A stretch of 64,000 nucleotides of DNA from Hydrogenophaga crassostreae (lineage in GTDB: Bacteria > Pseudomonadota > Gammaproteobacteria > Burkholderiales > Burkholderiaceae_C). Shown piece after piece: positions 34,337 through 42,106 of the stretch. The stretch spans positions 3,771,501 to 3,835,500 of the forward strand of contig NZ_CP017476.1 in NCBI RefSeq assembly GCF_001761385.1, given 5' to 3'. The notes beneath the pieces were generated by a model that was given only the letters and a program-made list of their open reading frames with translations, had not been told where the DNA came from and searched no databases. Within the stretch, counting starts at the first letter, position 1. Each line of letters begins with the position of its first letter. The position numbers and the translations under genes are program-made.

Positions 34337-35287
34337 ATGGCCCACCCCTCTTTGTCTGAAATCCCCCACCTTCTGCAACGCATCAGCGAAGAGGCCCGAG
34401 CCCATTTCGGCGAGGGCAAGGTCGCCAACTACATACCCGCGCTGGCCAATGTCAAGCCGAACCAGTTCGGCATGGCCATCGCCTGTGTCGACGGCAGCAC
34501 CCACACCGTGGGCGACGCCCATGTGCCCTTCTCGCTGCAAAGCATCACCAAGCTGTTCACCTTCGTGTTGGCGCTCAGGGCCGAAGGCGATGCCCTGTGG
34601 CAACGCGTGGGCCGCGAGCCCTCGGGCGCGGCGTTCAATTCGATCGTGCAGCTGGAAACCGAAAACGGCATTCCCCGCAACCCCTTCATCAACGCCGGCG
34701 CGCTGGTCATCACCGACATCCTCACCAGCCGCTACGTGCAGCTCGACTACGCCCTGCTCGGCGCGCTGCGCCGCCTGGCCGACGACCCCGAACTGCACTG
34801 GAACCCCGAAGTGGCCCGGAGCGAGCGCGAACACGCCGACCGCAACATGGCCATGGCCTATTTCATGAAAAGCCACGGCAACTTCCACAACGATCCGGCG
34901 CTGGTGCTCGACAACTACTGCGCCCAGTGCGCCACCGAAATGACCTGCGCCCAGCTCGCCCAGGCCAGCATGTTCCTCGCCAACGACGGCCGCGACCTCA
35001 CGCTGCAAGGCCAGCCCGACGAACACTTCCTCACCGCCGACCAGACCCGCCGCGTCAACGCCCTCTTGCTCACCTGCGGCGCCTACGACGCCGCCGGCGA
35101 CTTCGCCTACCGCATCAGCCTGCCGGTCAAAACCGGCGTGGGCGGTGGCATCGTGGCCGTGATCCCCGAGGTCGGCACCGTGGCCGTCTGGTCGCCCGAA
35201 CTCGATGCCAAAGGCAATTCGGTGCTCGGCGCGTTTGCGCTGGAGCGGCTGGTGCAGCTCACCGGCTGGGGCTACAGCTCGGTGTGA
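34337..35287 (+). CDS. glsA: Glutaminase
   Basis: The 316-residue protein is a serine-dependent beta-lactamase-fold glutaminase that hydrolyses glutamine to glutamate and ammonia in the cytoplasm. The catalytic SxxK motif is S69-I-T-K72 in PFSLQSITKLF. The substrate-binding NPFINAGALV follows near 114-123, and the Tyr and SGNM-like region is replaced by the usual C-terminal KTGVGGGIVAV. Length is typical of bacterial GlsA. The ATG at 34337 begins the conserved N-terminal helix, and longer readings have no support. It may aid acid resistance or nitrogen balance. Confidence 0.92.
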   Translation: MAHPSLSEIPHLLQRISEEARAHFGEGKVANYIPALANVKPNQFGMAIACVDGSTHTVGDAHVPFSLQSITKLFTFVLALRAEGDALWQRVGREPSGAAFNSIVQLETENGIPRNPFINAGALVITDILTSRYVQLDYALLGALRRLADDPELHWNPEVARSEREHADRNMAMAYFMKSHGNFHNDPALVLDNYCAQCATEMTCAQLAQASMFLANDGRDLTLQGQPDEHFLTADQTRRVNALLLTCGAYDAAGDFAYRISLPVKTGVGGGIVAVIPEVGTVAVWSPELDAKGNSVLGAFALERLVQLTGWGYSSV

Positions 35288-35330
35288 ACCTGGGTGGGCC
35301 CTGGTGCGCCTGAAGCGGCAGCCACTTGGC

Positions 35331-35368
35331 GTGGCATGCCGGGCCTTTGCACAGGCCCATGCCGCCAC
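35331..35368. terminator. Strong hairpin after glutaminase gene
   Basis: GGGCCT (35341-35346) pairs with AGGCCC (35353-35358), and GGCAT (35333-35337) pairs with ATGCC further out around a three-base bulge. There is no U-run, so it is either an attenuating hairpin or a weak terminator between glsA and the following lipoprotein gene. Confidence 0.4.
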
Positions 35369-35410
35369 TTATGAAGCAAAATAGCCTACAACCCAATCAC
35401 CGCCAGCGCC

Positions 35411-36016
35411 ATGCCCACCCTTCGCCGCTTCGCCCCAACCCGCTCAAAACTTGCCTGGCCTGCCAGTGCCATCCTGGCGATGGGCCTGACCGCCTGCGCC
35501 AACGGGCCGGTCGCGCCAAAAGCGCTTCAAGGCGCCGCCCCGGTGAGCCACAACTGCCAACCCCGGGAAACCGTGGGCTTCTCTTGCGAACTGCGTGACC
35601 AGCGGTTGCTGTCGCTCTGCGCCTCGCCTGACTTCCTGCAGTTCAAGGGCGCGCCCAGAGACAACCCGGGTTATGCCTATGTGGCCGTGGGGTCGCCGCA
35701 AGGCAAGGTGCAATTCAGCTACCCCGAAGAGCCCGGCGACTACAAGCAACACATGTATGCCTGGGTCTCCATGTCGGCCGCACCCCACCTGTTCATTGCG
35801 GGTGAAAAGGGTGACTTTCTTCATTTCAGCCTCGACGAGAAAGAGCCCGTTTCCGCCAAGGCTGACAACCTGCCCGCCAACTGGCCGCTGAAGGCCCGGG
35901 CCATCCGGTCACTCTGCGACGATCACATCAACCGCGCGCAACTCGACCCCTTCATGGCGCAAATGCCGGGCAAGAAGGAATGGGAAAAAGGCCAGCTCAA
36001 GCAGCCGGGCCAGTGA
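35411..36016 (+). CDS. Lipoprotein, putative immunity protein for the adjacent T4SS effector
   Basis: The 201-residue protein has a positively charged N terminus, a hydrophobic core and lipobox LTAC with the lipid-accepting Cys29. The mature part of about 170 residues has four more cysteines (in SHNCQP, GFSCEL, SLCASP and SLCDDH), which could form two disulfides in the periplasm. It matches no family I recognise. Its gene ends 22 bases before a GH19/XVIPCD effector-like gene on the same strand. In Xanthomonas and relatives the lipoprotein gene directly upstream of such an effector encodes the inhibitor that protects the producer's cell wall. That role is inferred from position, export signal and size. 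Confidence 0.65.
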   Translation: MPTLRRFAPTRSKLAWPASAILAMGLTACANGPVAPKALQGAAPVSHNCQPRETVGFSCELRDQRLLSLCASPDFLQFKGAPRDNPGYAYVAVGSPQGKVQFSYPEEPGDYKQHMYAWVSMSAAPHLFIAGEKGDFLHFSLDEKEPVSAKADNLPANWPLKARAIRSLCDDHINRAQLDPFMAQMPGKKEWEKGQLKQPGQ

Positions 36017-36038
36017 ACGAACGGCGGGAGATTGAACA

Positions 36039-37157
36039 ATGGCAGATCCCAACATTCCCCACCTGAGCGGCGCGCAACAGATGCAGCGCGCCGAATCGCT
36101 GCTGGTGGCCGCCTACCGCAGCGGCATGACCGACCCCAAAGAACTGGCCAACTTCATGGGCCAGGTTCAGCATGAAAGCCAGAACTTCTCGCGCCTCGAA
36201 GAAAACCTCAACTACAGTGGCAGCCGCCTGTACGACGTGTTCCCGGGCCGCAACGGTCTGACCCGCGAAGGCGCGCAAGCCATCACCGACATGCCCGATG
36301 CCAGCGAACGGCGGCAAGCCGTGGCCGAGCAGGTCTATGGGGGTGACTGGGGGGCCAGAAGGCTCGGCAACACCGAGGCGGGCGACGGCTATGCCTTTCG
36401 TGGTCGCGGCTACATGCAGCTGACCGGCCGCAACAACTATGAACACTTTGGTGAGGCCACCGGGCTTGACCTGATCAACCAGCCCGGTCTGGCAGCCAAC
36501 GAAGCCCATGCCGAACGCCTGGCGATCAGCTACTGGAACGAAAACGTGCAAGCCGTGCAAACCGCCCGCACCGACGTGACCCAGGCCGGCTCCATCATCA
36601 ACACCGGCGGGCCCGACAAAATCCCCAACGGCCTGGCCGACCGGCAGGCCAATGCCACCGCCTGGGAAACCGCCTTCAACAACGGCTACCTGCAAGAAGC
36701 CCTGGCGCGCCACCCCGCAGCGGTAACGCCTGTTGAAGCAGAAGAAGCAACCCGCAACCCGCAAGCCCTGCAACTCAAACCCGAGCTGCAGCTCTCGCCC
36801 CACAGCCTGGCCTTGATTCAGGACAGCGAGCAACAGGTTCGCCAGATCGCCGAGCGCCACCAGCTGCCCTGGGACGCCGGGCTCAACAACACCGCCCATG
36901 CCGTGGCCAGCCAGGCCCGCCAGGAAGGCCTCACCGGCATCACCCACCTCAACGTGAGCAACGGCCAGATTCGCTACGCCCAGTTCGACGGCCTCACCCT
37001 CAAAGAGGGCGCGCTCGACGCCCGCGCGGCGGCCAACACCGATGCGCAGACATCGGTCGACCAGATGGCCAGGGCCGATCAGCTGACCTTGACCCAGCTT
37101 CCGGAGGTTGCGTCCACCCAGGCCCAGCGCCAGGAAGTGCACGCGCCCGCTCACTGA
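36039..37157 (+). CDS. Putative type IV secretion antibacterial effector: GH19 lytic domain with XVIPCD-like C terminus
   Basis: The 372-residue protein has no signal peptide. Residues 10-225 form a GH19 (chitinase-like, peptidoglycan-degrading) domain: FMGQVQHESQNFSRLEENLN with candidate catalytic Glu46 and Glu54/55, and RGRGYMQLTGRNNY at 121-134. Residues 250-345 resemble the XVIPCD secretion tag of Xanthomonas-type effectors (LSPHSLALIQDSEQQVRQIA, LNNTAHAVASQARQEGLTGI, then YAQFDG), with a Gln-rich end. Such proteins are delivered by a bacteria-killing VirB/D4 system into the periplasm of rivals. A cysteine-rich lipoprotein lies 22 bases upstream. No T4SS genes are in the window, so the machine must be elsewhere; a phage endolysin origin is the alternative. 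Confidence 0.75.
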   Translation: MADPNIPHLSGAQQMQRAESLLVAAYRSGMTDPKELANFMGQVQHESQNFSRLEENLNYSGSRLYDVFPGRNGLTREGAQAITDMPDASERRQAVAEQVYGGDWGARRLGNTEAGDGYAFRGRGYMQLTGRNNYEHFGEATGLDLINQPGLAANEAHAERLAISYWNENVQAVQTARTDVTQAGSIINTGGPDKIPNGLADRQANATAWETAFNNGYLQEALARHPAAVTPVEAEEATRNPQALQLKPELQLSPHSLALIQDSEQQVRQIAERHQLPWDAGLNNTAHAVASQARQEGLTGITHLNVSNGQIRYAQFDGLTLKEGALDARAAANTDAQTSVDQMARADQLTLTQLPEVASTQAQRQEVHAPAH

Positions 37158-37168
37158 AGCGAACCGCC

Positions 37169-37220
37169 CCGGGCAAGCCGGGCCACCAGGCGAGACCCCC
37201 CGGCGCGCCGCCACCGGGGG
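37169..37220. repeat. GC-rich dyad repeat upstream of glnS
   Basis: Between the effector gene and glnS lie CCGGGCAAGCCGGG (37169-37182) and CCCCCGG (37197-37203) with its complement CCGGGGG (37214-37220). They resemble, without matching exactly, the hairpin repeats at 11371 and 13111 and may terminate the effector transcript. Confidence 0.4.
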
Positions 37221-37290
37221 CCAAAGGCAGGGCGCGGCGCAGCGCATTCGCCCTCGCTGAAAAAACCGCCTGCGGCTCTAGAATCATCCA

Positions 37291-39156
37291 ATGAGCTCAA
37301 ACACCCCCGCCACCCCCCATAAAAACAACCACGCCGCCAACGCTTCCGCCGAAGGCGAGCCCAAGGTCAGCAACTTCCTGCGCCAGATCATCGAGAAAGA
37401 CATCGCACAAGGCACCTACGCCGAGCGCCGCTGGGCCGGCGTTCCCGGTGGGGCCGATGTGCAAGGCAAGGGCCAGCCCGACCCGGCGAAGATCCGCACC
37501 CGCTTCCCCCCCGAGCCCAACGGCTACCTGCACATTGGCCACGCCAAGAGCATCTGCATCAACTTCGGCCTGGCCGAGGAATACGGCGGCGTGTGCCACC
37601 TGCGCTTTGACGACACCAACCCCGAAAAAGAAGACACCGAATACGTCAACAGCATCATCGATGCCGTGAAGTGGCTGGGCTTCAGCTGGAACGGCGAGCC
37701 GGGCAAAGCCAACCCCGATGCCTTGCCCTACCAGGCCAGCGACTACTTCGACTTCATGTACGAGTGCGCGCTGTATTTGATCGGCGCCGGCCTGGCCTAT
37801 GTGGACGAACAAACCAGCGAAGAAATGCGCATCAACCGGGGCGACTTCAACACCCCCGGCAAAGCCAGCCCCTTCCGCAGCCGCACCCCCGCCGAGAACC
37901 TGACCCGTTTTCAGGAAATGCGCGACGGCCAACACGAAGACGGCTCCATGGTCTTGCGCGCCAAGATCGACATGGCCTCGCCCAACATCAACCTGCGCGA
38001 CCCCGCCATCTACCGCGTGCGCCGCGCCACCCACCACAACACCGGCGACAAATGGTGCATCTACCCGATGTACACCTTTGCCCACCCGATTGAAGACGCG
38101 CTCGAGCAAATCACCCACAGCCTGTGCACGCTGGAATTCGAAGACCAGCGCCCGTTTTACGACTGGCTGCTGGAAAAGCTCTGCGAAGGCGGCCTCTTCG
38201 CCAGCCCGCCCCCGCGCCAATACGAATTCGCCCGCCTCAACCTCACCTATGTGATCACCAGCAAGCGCAAGCTCGCCCAGCTCGTGTACGACCACAAGGT
38301 CAACGGCTGGGACGACCCGCGTTTGCCCACCATCGTGGGCCTGCGCCGCCGCGGCTACACGCCCGAAAGCCTGAAGCTCTTTGCCGAGCGCATCGGCGTC
38401 ACCAAGAGCGATTCATGGATCGACTACTCCACGCTGGAAGGCTGCCTGCGCGAAGACCTGGAAAACAAAGCCCACCGCGGCATGGCCGTGCTCGACCCGG
38501 TGAAGTTGGTGCTCACCAACTGGGCAGAGGTCTTTGGCTCTGACGACCACACCGAAACCTGCGAACAACCCGCCCTGCCCCACAGCGCCGTTCCCGAAGG
38601 CTCCGAGCCGCCACCGGCCCGCCAATTCAAGATAGGCAAAGAGGTGTGGATCGAGCGCGAAGACTTTGAAGAAGTGCCGCCCAAGGGCTACAAACGTTTG
38701 TTTCCTGGGAACGTGGTGCGCCTCAAAGGCGGCTACGTGATCGAGTGCACCGGCGCGGGCGCCAAAACCGCCGAGGGCAAGGTGATCGAGGTGCACGCCA
38801 AAGTGATCCCCAACACCAAGAGCGGCACCCCCGGCGCCGACAGCGTGAAAGCCAAAGCCGCCATCACCTGGGTGGGCGTGAGCGACGGCGTGCAAGCCGA
38901 AGTGCGCCTGTACGACCGCCTGTTCTCAGACGCCAACCCCGACGCGGGCGACAAAGATTTCATCGAGGCGCTGAACCCCGACAGTTTGAAGGTCGTCACC
39001 GCGTTTGTGGAGCCTTCGCTGGCGCTGGCCCAGCCCGATCAGAAATTCCAGTTTGAGCGGTTTGGGTACTTTGTGGCCGACCGCGTGGACCATGTGGCAG
39101 GGAGCAAGCCTGTGTTTAATCGGGTTGCGGGGTTGAAGGATAGTTGGGGTAAGTAA
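37291..39156 (+). CDS. glnS: Glutaminyl-tRNA synthetase
   Basis: The 621-residue class I synthetase charges tRNA(Gln). The HIGH motif is HIGHAKS (residues 81-87) after RFPPEPNGYL, the KMSKS equivalent is TSKRKL near 322-328, and DDTNPEKEDTEYVNSI is the usual GlnRS/GluRS element. The C-terminal anticodon-binding beta barrels are present (FPGNVVRLKGGYVIEC). Compared with E. coli GlnRS there are about 65 extra residues, partly an N-terminal extension and partly a charged insert near 450. It is the last clear housekeeping gene before an AT-rich accessory stretch. Confidence 0.95.
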   Translation: MSSNTPATPHKNNHAANASAEGEPKVSNFLRQIIEKDIAQGTYAERRWAGVPGGADVQGKGQPDPAKIRTRFPPEPNGYLHIGHAKSICINFGLAEEYGGVCHLRFDDTNPEKEDTEYVNSIIDAVKWLGFSWNGEPGKANPDALPYQASDYFDFMYECALYLIGAGLAYVDEQTSEEMRINRGDFNTPGKASPFRSRTPAENLTRFQEMRDGQHEDGSMVLRAKIDMASPNINLRDPAIYRVRRATHHNTGDKWCIYPMYTFAHPIEDALEQITHSLCTLEFEDQRPFYDWLLEKLCEGGLFASPPPRQYEFARLNLTYVITSKRKLAQLVYDHKVNGWDDPRLPTIVGLRRRGYTPESLKLFAERIGVTKSDSWIDYSTLEGCLREDLENKAHRGMAVLDPVKLVLTNWAEVFGSDDHTETCEQPALPHSAVPEGSEPPPARQFKIGKEVWIEREDFEEVPPKGYKRLFPGNVVRLKGGYVIECTGAGAKTAEGKVIEVHAKVIPNTKSGTPGADSVKAKAAITWVGVSDGVQAEVRLYDRLFSDANPDAGDKDFIEALNPDSLKVVTAFVEPSLALAQPDQKFQFERFGYFVADRVDHVAGSKPVFNRVAGLKDSWGK

Positions 39157-39389
39157 GAGGTGGAAGGTGGTACAGAGATGCGTACACTCACTAGCGCCCC
39201 ACTAAGGTAGAAAAATCCCTTACAAAATACTTGTGTACGGAAATGGCTTGCAAATACATACTTAACATCCGACGACCAAGTGCTTGAAGTTAGGGAGCAA
39301 GTACTGGCAAGCGCGCAATGAAAAAATTGTGAGTAAGGGCGTCTTACTAGTCGGCATACAAAAAGACAAGATTTATTTCGGACAAGAAA

Positions 39390-39845
39390 ATGACAACCAA
39401 AGGCTCACAGCAAGCGTTTATATCTTCTCGGCAAATTACATGGCTAATGCTTGAAGCACTACTGCCTATCGCACTCATTTCAATTGTATTCTGGCCAATT
39501 GCATCATGGGCAATACCAAATCAACAATTTTTATACGAACGATACTTCGGCTCAGGTGATCTAATTGCAATTTCAATTACATTAATTTCTCCACTAATCA
39601 TTCGCCTAATTACAAAAAATCAAAGTGAGAATAGAGGGAAAGAATTTTACCTTGGGGTATTCCTCGTAGCTTTGATTGCCATTGGGGGAATAATCTATGG
39701 CGCCATTAAAATAAAATACCTCTCGTACTCTTTTCCTGACGCAGGACAACCGGACTCAACCATTACAGATATGAGCAACTTTAGCTGGGGTTTTGTGATC
39801 ATTACAATAGCGGCAATTTTCGCTGCTACAGGCATGGAGGACTGA
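39390..39845 (+). CDS. Hypothetical membrane protein (AT-rich cassette, gene 1)
   Basis: The 151-residue protein has four hydrophobic helices (about residues 14-40, 53-72, 85-108 and 128-148) with short polar loops and no recognised family. The base composition is strikingly AT-rich compared with everything to the left, and codons ending in A or T are common, so it was probably acquired. The ATG at 39390 follows ACAAGAAA, with no good ribosome site. The next gene begins five bases after its stop. The 230 bases between glnS and this gene are also AT-rich and presumably hold its promoter. Confidence 0.7.
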   Translation: MTTKGSQQAFISSRQITWLMLEALLPIALISIVFWPIASWAIPNQQFLYERYFGSGDLIAISITLISPLIIRLITKNQSENRGKEFYLGVFLVALIAIGGIIYGAIKIKYLSYSFPDAGQPDSTITDMSNFSWGFVIITIAAIFAATGMED

Positions 39846-39849
39846 CTAA

Positions 39850-40341
39850 GTGAGTTCCATTCTACTTTCACACCTCGCAATTGGCACCAATCTACTTTAC
39901 GCTACTGCGTCGGCGCTACTAATCTATGGCGTATTTCTCAGGCTCAGAAAGATTAGAAAGGCATTTCAGATTATTCCAATTGGAATTCATTACTTACAAA
40001 CCTCAAGAGCTGCAATAAAATACCAAAAAATTCTATCATTGGTGCATAAGCACGAGGAGCACAATTCATATCGAAAATTCGAAAGCTATTCGGACCTCAC
40101 AAACGATATTGCTGTAATGCACTACCTTGAGAACAATCTAGTTTTTCAAAAATCACGCCTAATTGACTGCCTTGAAACGGATATAATGCCGATCCCTGAG
40201 GATGAAATTTTGGAGTTCTTTCGCCTAGAAGAGAGTCATTACAGAAAAACCATAATGGATGAAAAGCATTTAAAATCTAAGACCATTCAACGCAAGACCA
40301 TTGAAATTGATGTGAATTATCCTGAAATGGCAACCTCATGA
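39850..40341 (+). CDS. Hypothetical membrane-anchored protein (AT-rich cassette, gene 2)
   Basis: The 163-residue protein starts with GTG at 39850, preceded by GGAGG within the end of gene 1. It has one N-terminal hydrophobic helix (about residues 7-33), a basic stop-transfer RLRKIRKAF and then a polar, helical cytoplasmic domain of about 125 residues rich in Glu, Lys and His. No family is recognised. It is five bases behind gene 1 and overlaps gene 3 by four bases (ATGA), so the three proteins are probably made together. Codon usage is AT-rich like its neighbours. Confidence 0.68.
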   Translation: MSSILLSHLAIGTNLLYATASALLIYGVFLRLRKIRKAFQIIPIGIHYLQTSRAAIKYQKILSLVHKHEEHNSYRKFESYSDLTNDIAVMHYLENNLVFQKSRLIDCLETDIMPIPEDEILEFFRLEESHYRKTIMDEKHLKSKTIQRKTIEIDVNYPEMATS

Positions 40342-40775
40342 AATCAGTAGAAGAACAGCACCTTTCGATTTCCAACTGGTTTAAAAATAATGAAATTCAT
40401 TTTGAACAAGTCGATGGTCACTGGTCCTACAAGACAGATATAAATGGCACCTCAACCCTAGTCTCAATAATTTCACTTGAGAGAGGAGTTGTTCAACTCG
40501 CAGATCTTCAACTCTCGATCGATGAACGCAAGGTGAATCAGCTACTTCCATTGGTAAATGCGTTAAATACCAAACTTCCATATGGGGGCGCTGAGATAGG
40601 CATAGATACATTTAACTTCAAAGTTTACATATTTTGGAACAATGCCAACCAACTAGCTTCCGATTTAGATCATGCAGTTGATCTGCTCAGCTTCTTCATA
40701 GTAAAATACTACTCAATAATTAGAGCATGCTGCGATGATCTGATTACTGTAGAGGATGCTATCAAAAAGATCTAA
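40338..40775 (+). CDS. YbjN-like domain protein (AT-rich cassette, gene 3)
   Basis: The 145-residue soluble protein has an alternating beta-alpha pattern: HFEQVDGHWSYKTDING, then STLVSIISLERGVVQL, LPLVNALNTKLPYGGAEIGI, FKVYIFWNNANQ and a long C-terminal helix. This layout fits the YbjN/type III secretion chaperone-like fold, which binds a partner protein, but the match is by pattern only. Its ATG overlaps the gene 2 stop. The likely picture is a chaperone-like protein working with two membrane proteins. Beyond it lie transposase fragments, and the composition returns to GC-rich. Confidence 0.6.
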   Translation: MKSVEEQHLSISNWFKNNEIHFEQVDGHWSYKTDINGTSTLVSIISLERGVVQLADLQLSIDERKVNQLLPLVNALNTKLPYGGAEIGIDTFNFKVYIFWNNANQLASDLDHAVDLLSFFIVKYYSIIRACCDDLITVEDAIKKI

Positions 40776-40901
40776 GAATTCGGGTATTTAGAATTGAATA
40801 TCATGATATCCACGGGTCACCCTCAATTTTCCAAATACGAAACTCAACATTTGAGTTCTTCTGCTCGGCGTCTAAAGCACCCAATTCTCGCGCAGGCCAG
40901 A

Positions 40902-40910
40902 GGGGTCAGA
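40902..40910 (+). repeat. GGGGTCAG-type repeat, copy 1
   Basis: GGGGTCAGA abuts the 3' edge of the IS110 transposase fragment. Nine copies of this core, or near-copies, are scattered between 40.9 and 58.0 kb, all on the plus strand. Confidence 0.55.
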
Positions 40911-41100
40911 TACCGTCTTGAAAGTCAAGCCGATTCCACGAAAAAGTGGCATCAAACGCAGTGCACGACTTGAGCACCCCATAGATCTGGCGGATCAGCT
41001 TGTGCATGCAAGCCGCGATCACTGCCTTGGTGGCCAGGCCATCGGCTTTGAGGCGTTCGGCGAACACTTTCATCAACAGGTTGTATTTCAGCGCCACCAT
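40906..41100 (-). pseudogene. IS110-family transposase, C-terminal fragment
   Basis: Only about 45 codons of recognisable transposase remain: MVALKYNLLMKVFAERLKAD and the block ATKAVIAACMHKLIRQIYGV. These resemble the C-terminal end of IS110/IS1111 transposases (ALxARxNPxLKAFYxRLxxxGK...MRKLLxxLN). The catalytic N-terminal DEDD domain is missing and the upstream edge is a GGGGTCAG repeat, so the element is dead. It marks past insertion activity at the boundary of the AT-rich cassette. Confidence 0.6.
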
Positions 41101-41110
41101 CGAGCGCCCT

Positions 41111-41134
41111 CGGGGTCAGGTCTTGCCTTTTGCC
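41111..41134 (+). repeat. GGGGTCAG-type repeat, copy 2 (24-bp direct repeat, left)
   Basis: A 24-bp sequence beginning CGGGGTCAGGTCTTGCC is repeated exactly at 41245-41268. The two copies flank a transposase fragment on the same strand. Confidence 0.85.
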
Positions 41135-41157
41135 CCCTCCTGGCTTAATCTTCCGAA

Positions 41158-41240
41158 ATGGCTCGCCCTCTTCGCATTGAATTCCCCGGCGCGGTTTACC
41201 ACGTGACTTCGCGGGGGATCGGCGGGAGGCGATCTTTGAA
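41158..41240 (+). pseudogene. REP-associated tyrosine transposase (RAYT), N-terminal fragment
   Basis: The fragment reads MARPLRIEFPGAVYHVTSRG, the hallmark start of Y1-type REP-associated transposases. It then shifts frame inside a run of five G and continues as DRREAIFE in another frame before ending at 41240. The catalytic Tyr and HUH-side residues are absent. It lies between two identical 24-bp GGGGTCAGG repeats, as expected for the REP elements such enzymes mobilise. Confidence 0.8.
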
Positions 41241-41244
41241 CCAT

Positions 41245-41268
41245 CGGGGTCAGGTCTTGCCTTTTGCC
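41245..41268 (+). repeat. GGGGTCAG-type repeat, copy 3 (24-bp direct repeat, right)
   Basis: Exact copy of 41111-41134. It begins directly after the truncated RAYT fragment and may mark the breakpoint. Confidence 0.85.
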
Positions 41269-41348
41269 TTCACTCACCTGCAAGGTGAAAGATAAGATTT
41301 GATCCTCAACATCGTATTTCGACTCCGACAGAAGGCCCGCTCAGGATA

Positions 41349-41369
41349 ATTGGGGTCAGACTCTAATTT
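41349..41369 (+). repeat. GGGGTCAG-type repeat, copy 4
   Basis: ATTGGGGTCAGACTCTAAT belongs to the version of the core often seen beside RAYT genes. It lies between the transposase fragments and the cold-shock/Excalibur gene. Confidence 0.6.
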
Positions 41370-41410
41370 CCTGCGCCTTGAGTCAATGTTTGGGCAGTCC
41401 GGAGCAGGAT

Positions 41411-42043
41411 TCAAAGCACCCCGCTCCCCCCAAAAATCCCGGTACACAACTGCTGCTCACAAGGCACCCCGTCGCGATCGCCGTCCATCTTGGTGTCAGG
41501 ACAATTCCGGATGAAGAACTTGGCCTCTTCGCATGAGGTCATCTGCGAACAGTGCTGCCGCCCATCGCATTGGTAACGGTTTGGCTGGGTAGCCCGAGGC
41601 TTGGTCCATGGCTCCGGGTTCATGACGCCTTGAGGCGTGGCCTCCGGCAGGGCCACAACCCGCTCGCTGTACTGCCCGTAGGCATACCAACCCGCCCCAG
41701 CCAACAGCAGCAAACCGATCACGCTGCTGACCCAAGAGTTCGACTCGGCGCGCCGAGGCGGCGAGCTGCGACCACGAGGCCGAGCCTGATCATGCTGGCG
41801 CGCTTGCCTGGGCTCAGCATCGCCCGGCCTGCGCACCCGAACCGCCCGCTTGCGGCCATCCTTGTCCGGCTCAACTTCAAACGACAAAGCTTCGCCCACC
41901 ATCGGCGGCCGCCCACCGCGCGGGAAGGCCGACACATGAACGAACAACTCTTGCCCGCCATGCTCGGCCACCAAAAAACCAAAGCCCCGCTCATCGTTCC
42001 ATTTCTTAAGCGTGCCGTTGAAGCGGTTGGCAGGGGTGTTCAT
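41411..42043 (-). CDS. Cold-shock domain - transmembrane - Excalibur domain protein, paralogue 1
   Basis: The 210-residue protein joins three parts. Residues 8-75 are a cold-shock domain with RNP-like motifs (NGTLKKWNDERGFGFL, QELFVHVSAF) that should bind single-stranded nucleic acid. A basic Arg/Pro/Ser linker follows, then one membrane helix (about 110-128: VIGLLLLAGAGWYAYG). An outer region ends in CDGRQHCSQMTSCEEAKFF and DTKMDGDRDGVPCEQQLC, an Excalibur calcium-binding motif with paired cysteines. So the nucleic-acid domain faces the cytoplasm and the calcium motif the periplasm. The ATG at 42041-42043 is preferred over a TTG one codon upstream. A close paralogue lies at 50018-50647 and a decayed copy near 63.5 kb. 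Confidence 0.85.
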   Translation of the reverse strand: MNTPANRFNGTLKKWNDERGFGFLVAEHGGQELFVHVSAFPRGGRPPMVGEALSFEVEPDKDGRKRAVRVRRPGDAEPRQARQHDQARPRGRSSPPRRAESNSWVSSVIGLLLLAGAGWYAYGQYSERVVALPEATPQGVMNPEPWTKPRATQPNRYQCDGRQHCSQMTSCEEAKFFIRNCPDTKMDGDRDGVPCEQQLCTGIFGGSGVL

Positions 42044-42106
42044 CAATTCGGCGTTTTCTTGTTATTTGAAGTCGGATGTGTGGGCTCAGGCCAAAGGTGT
42101 TGGATC

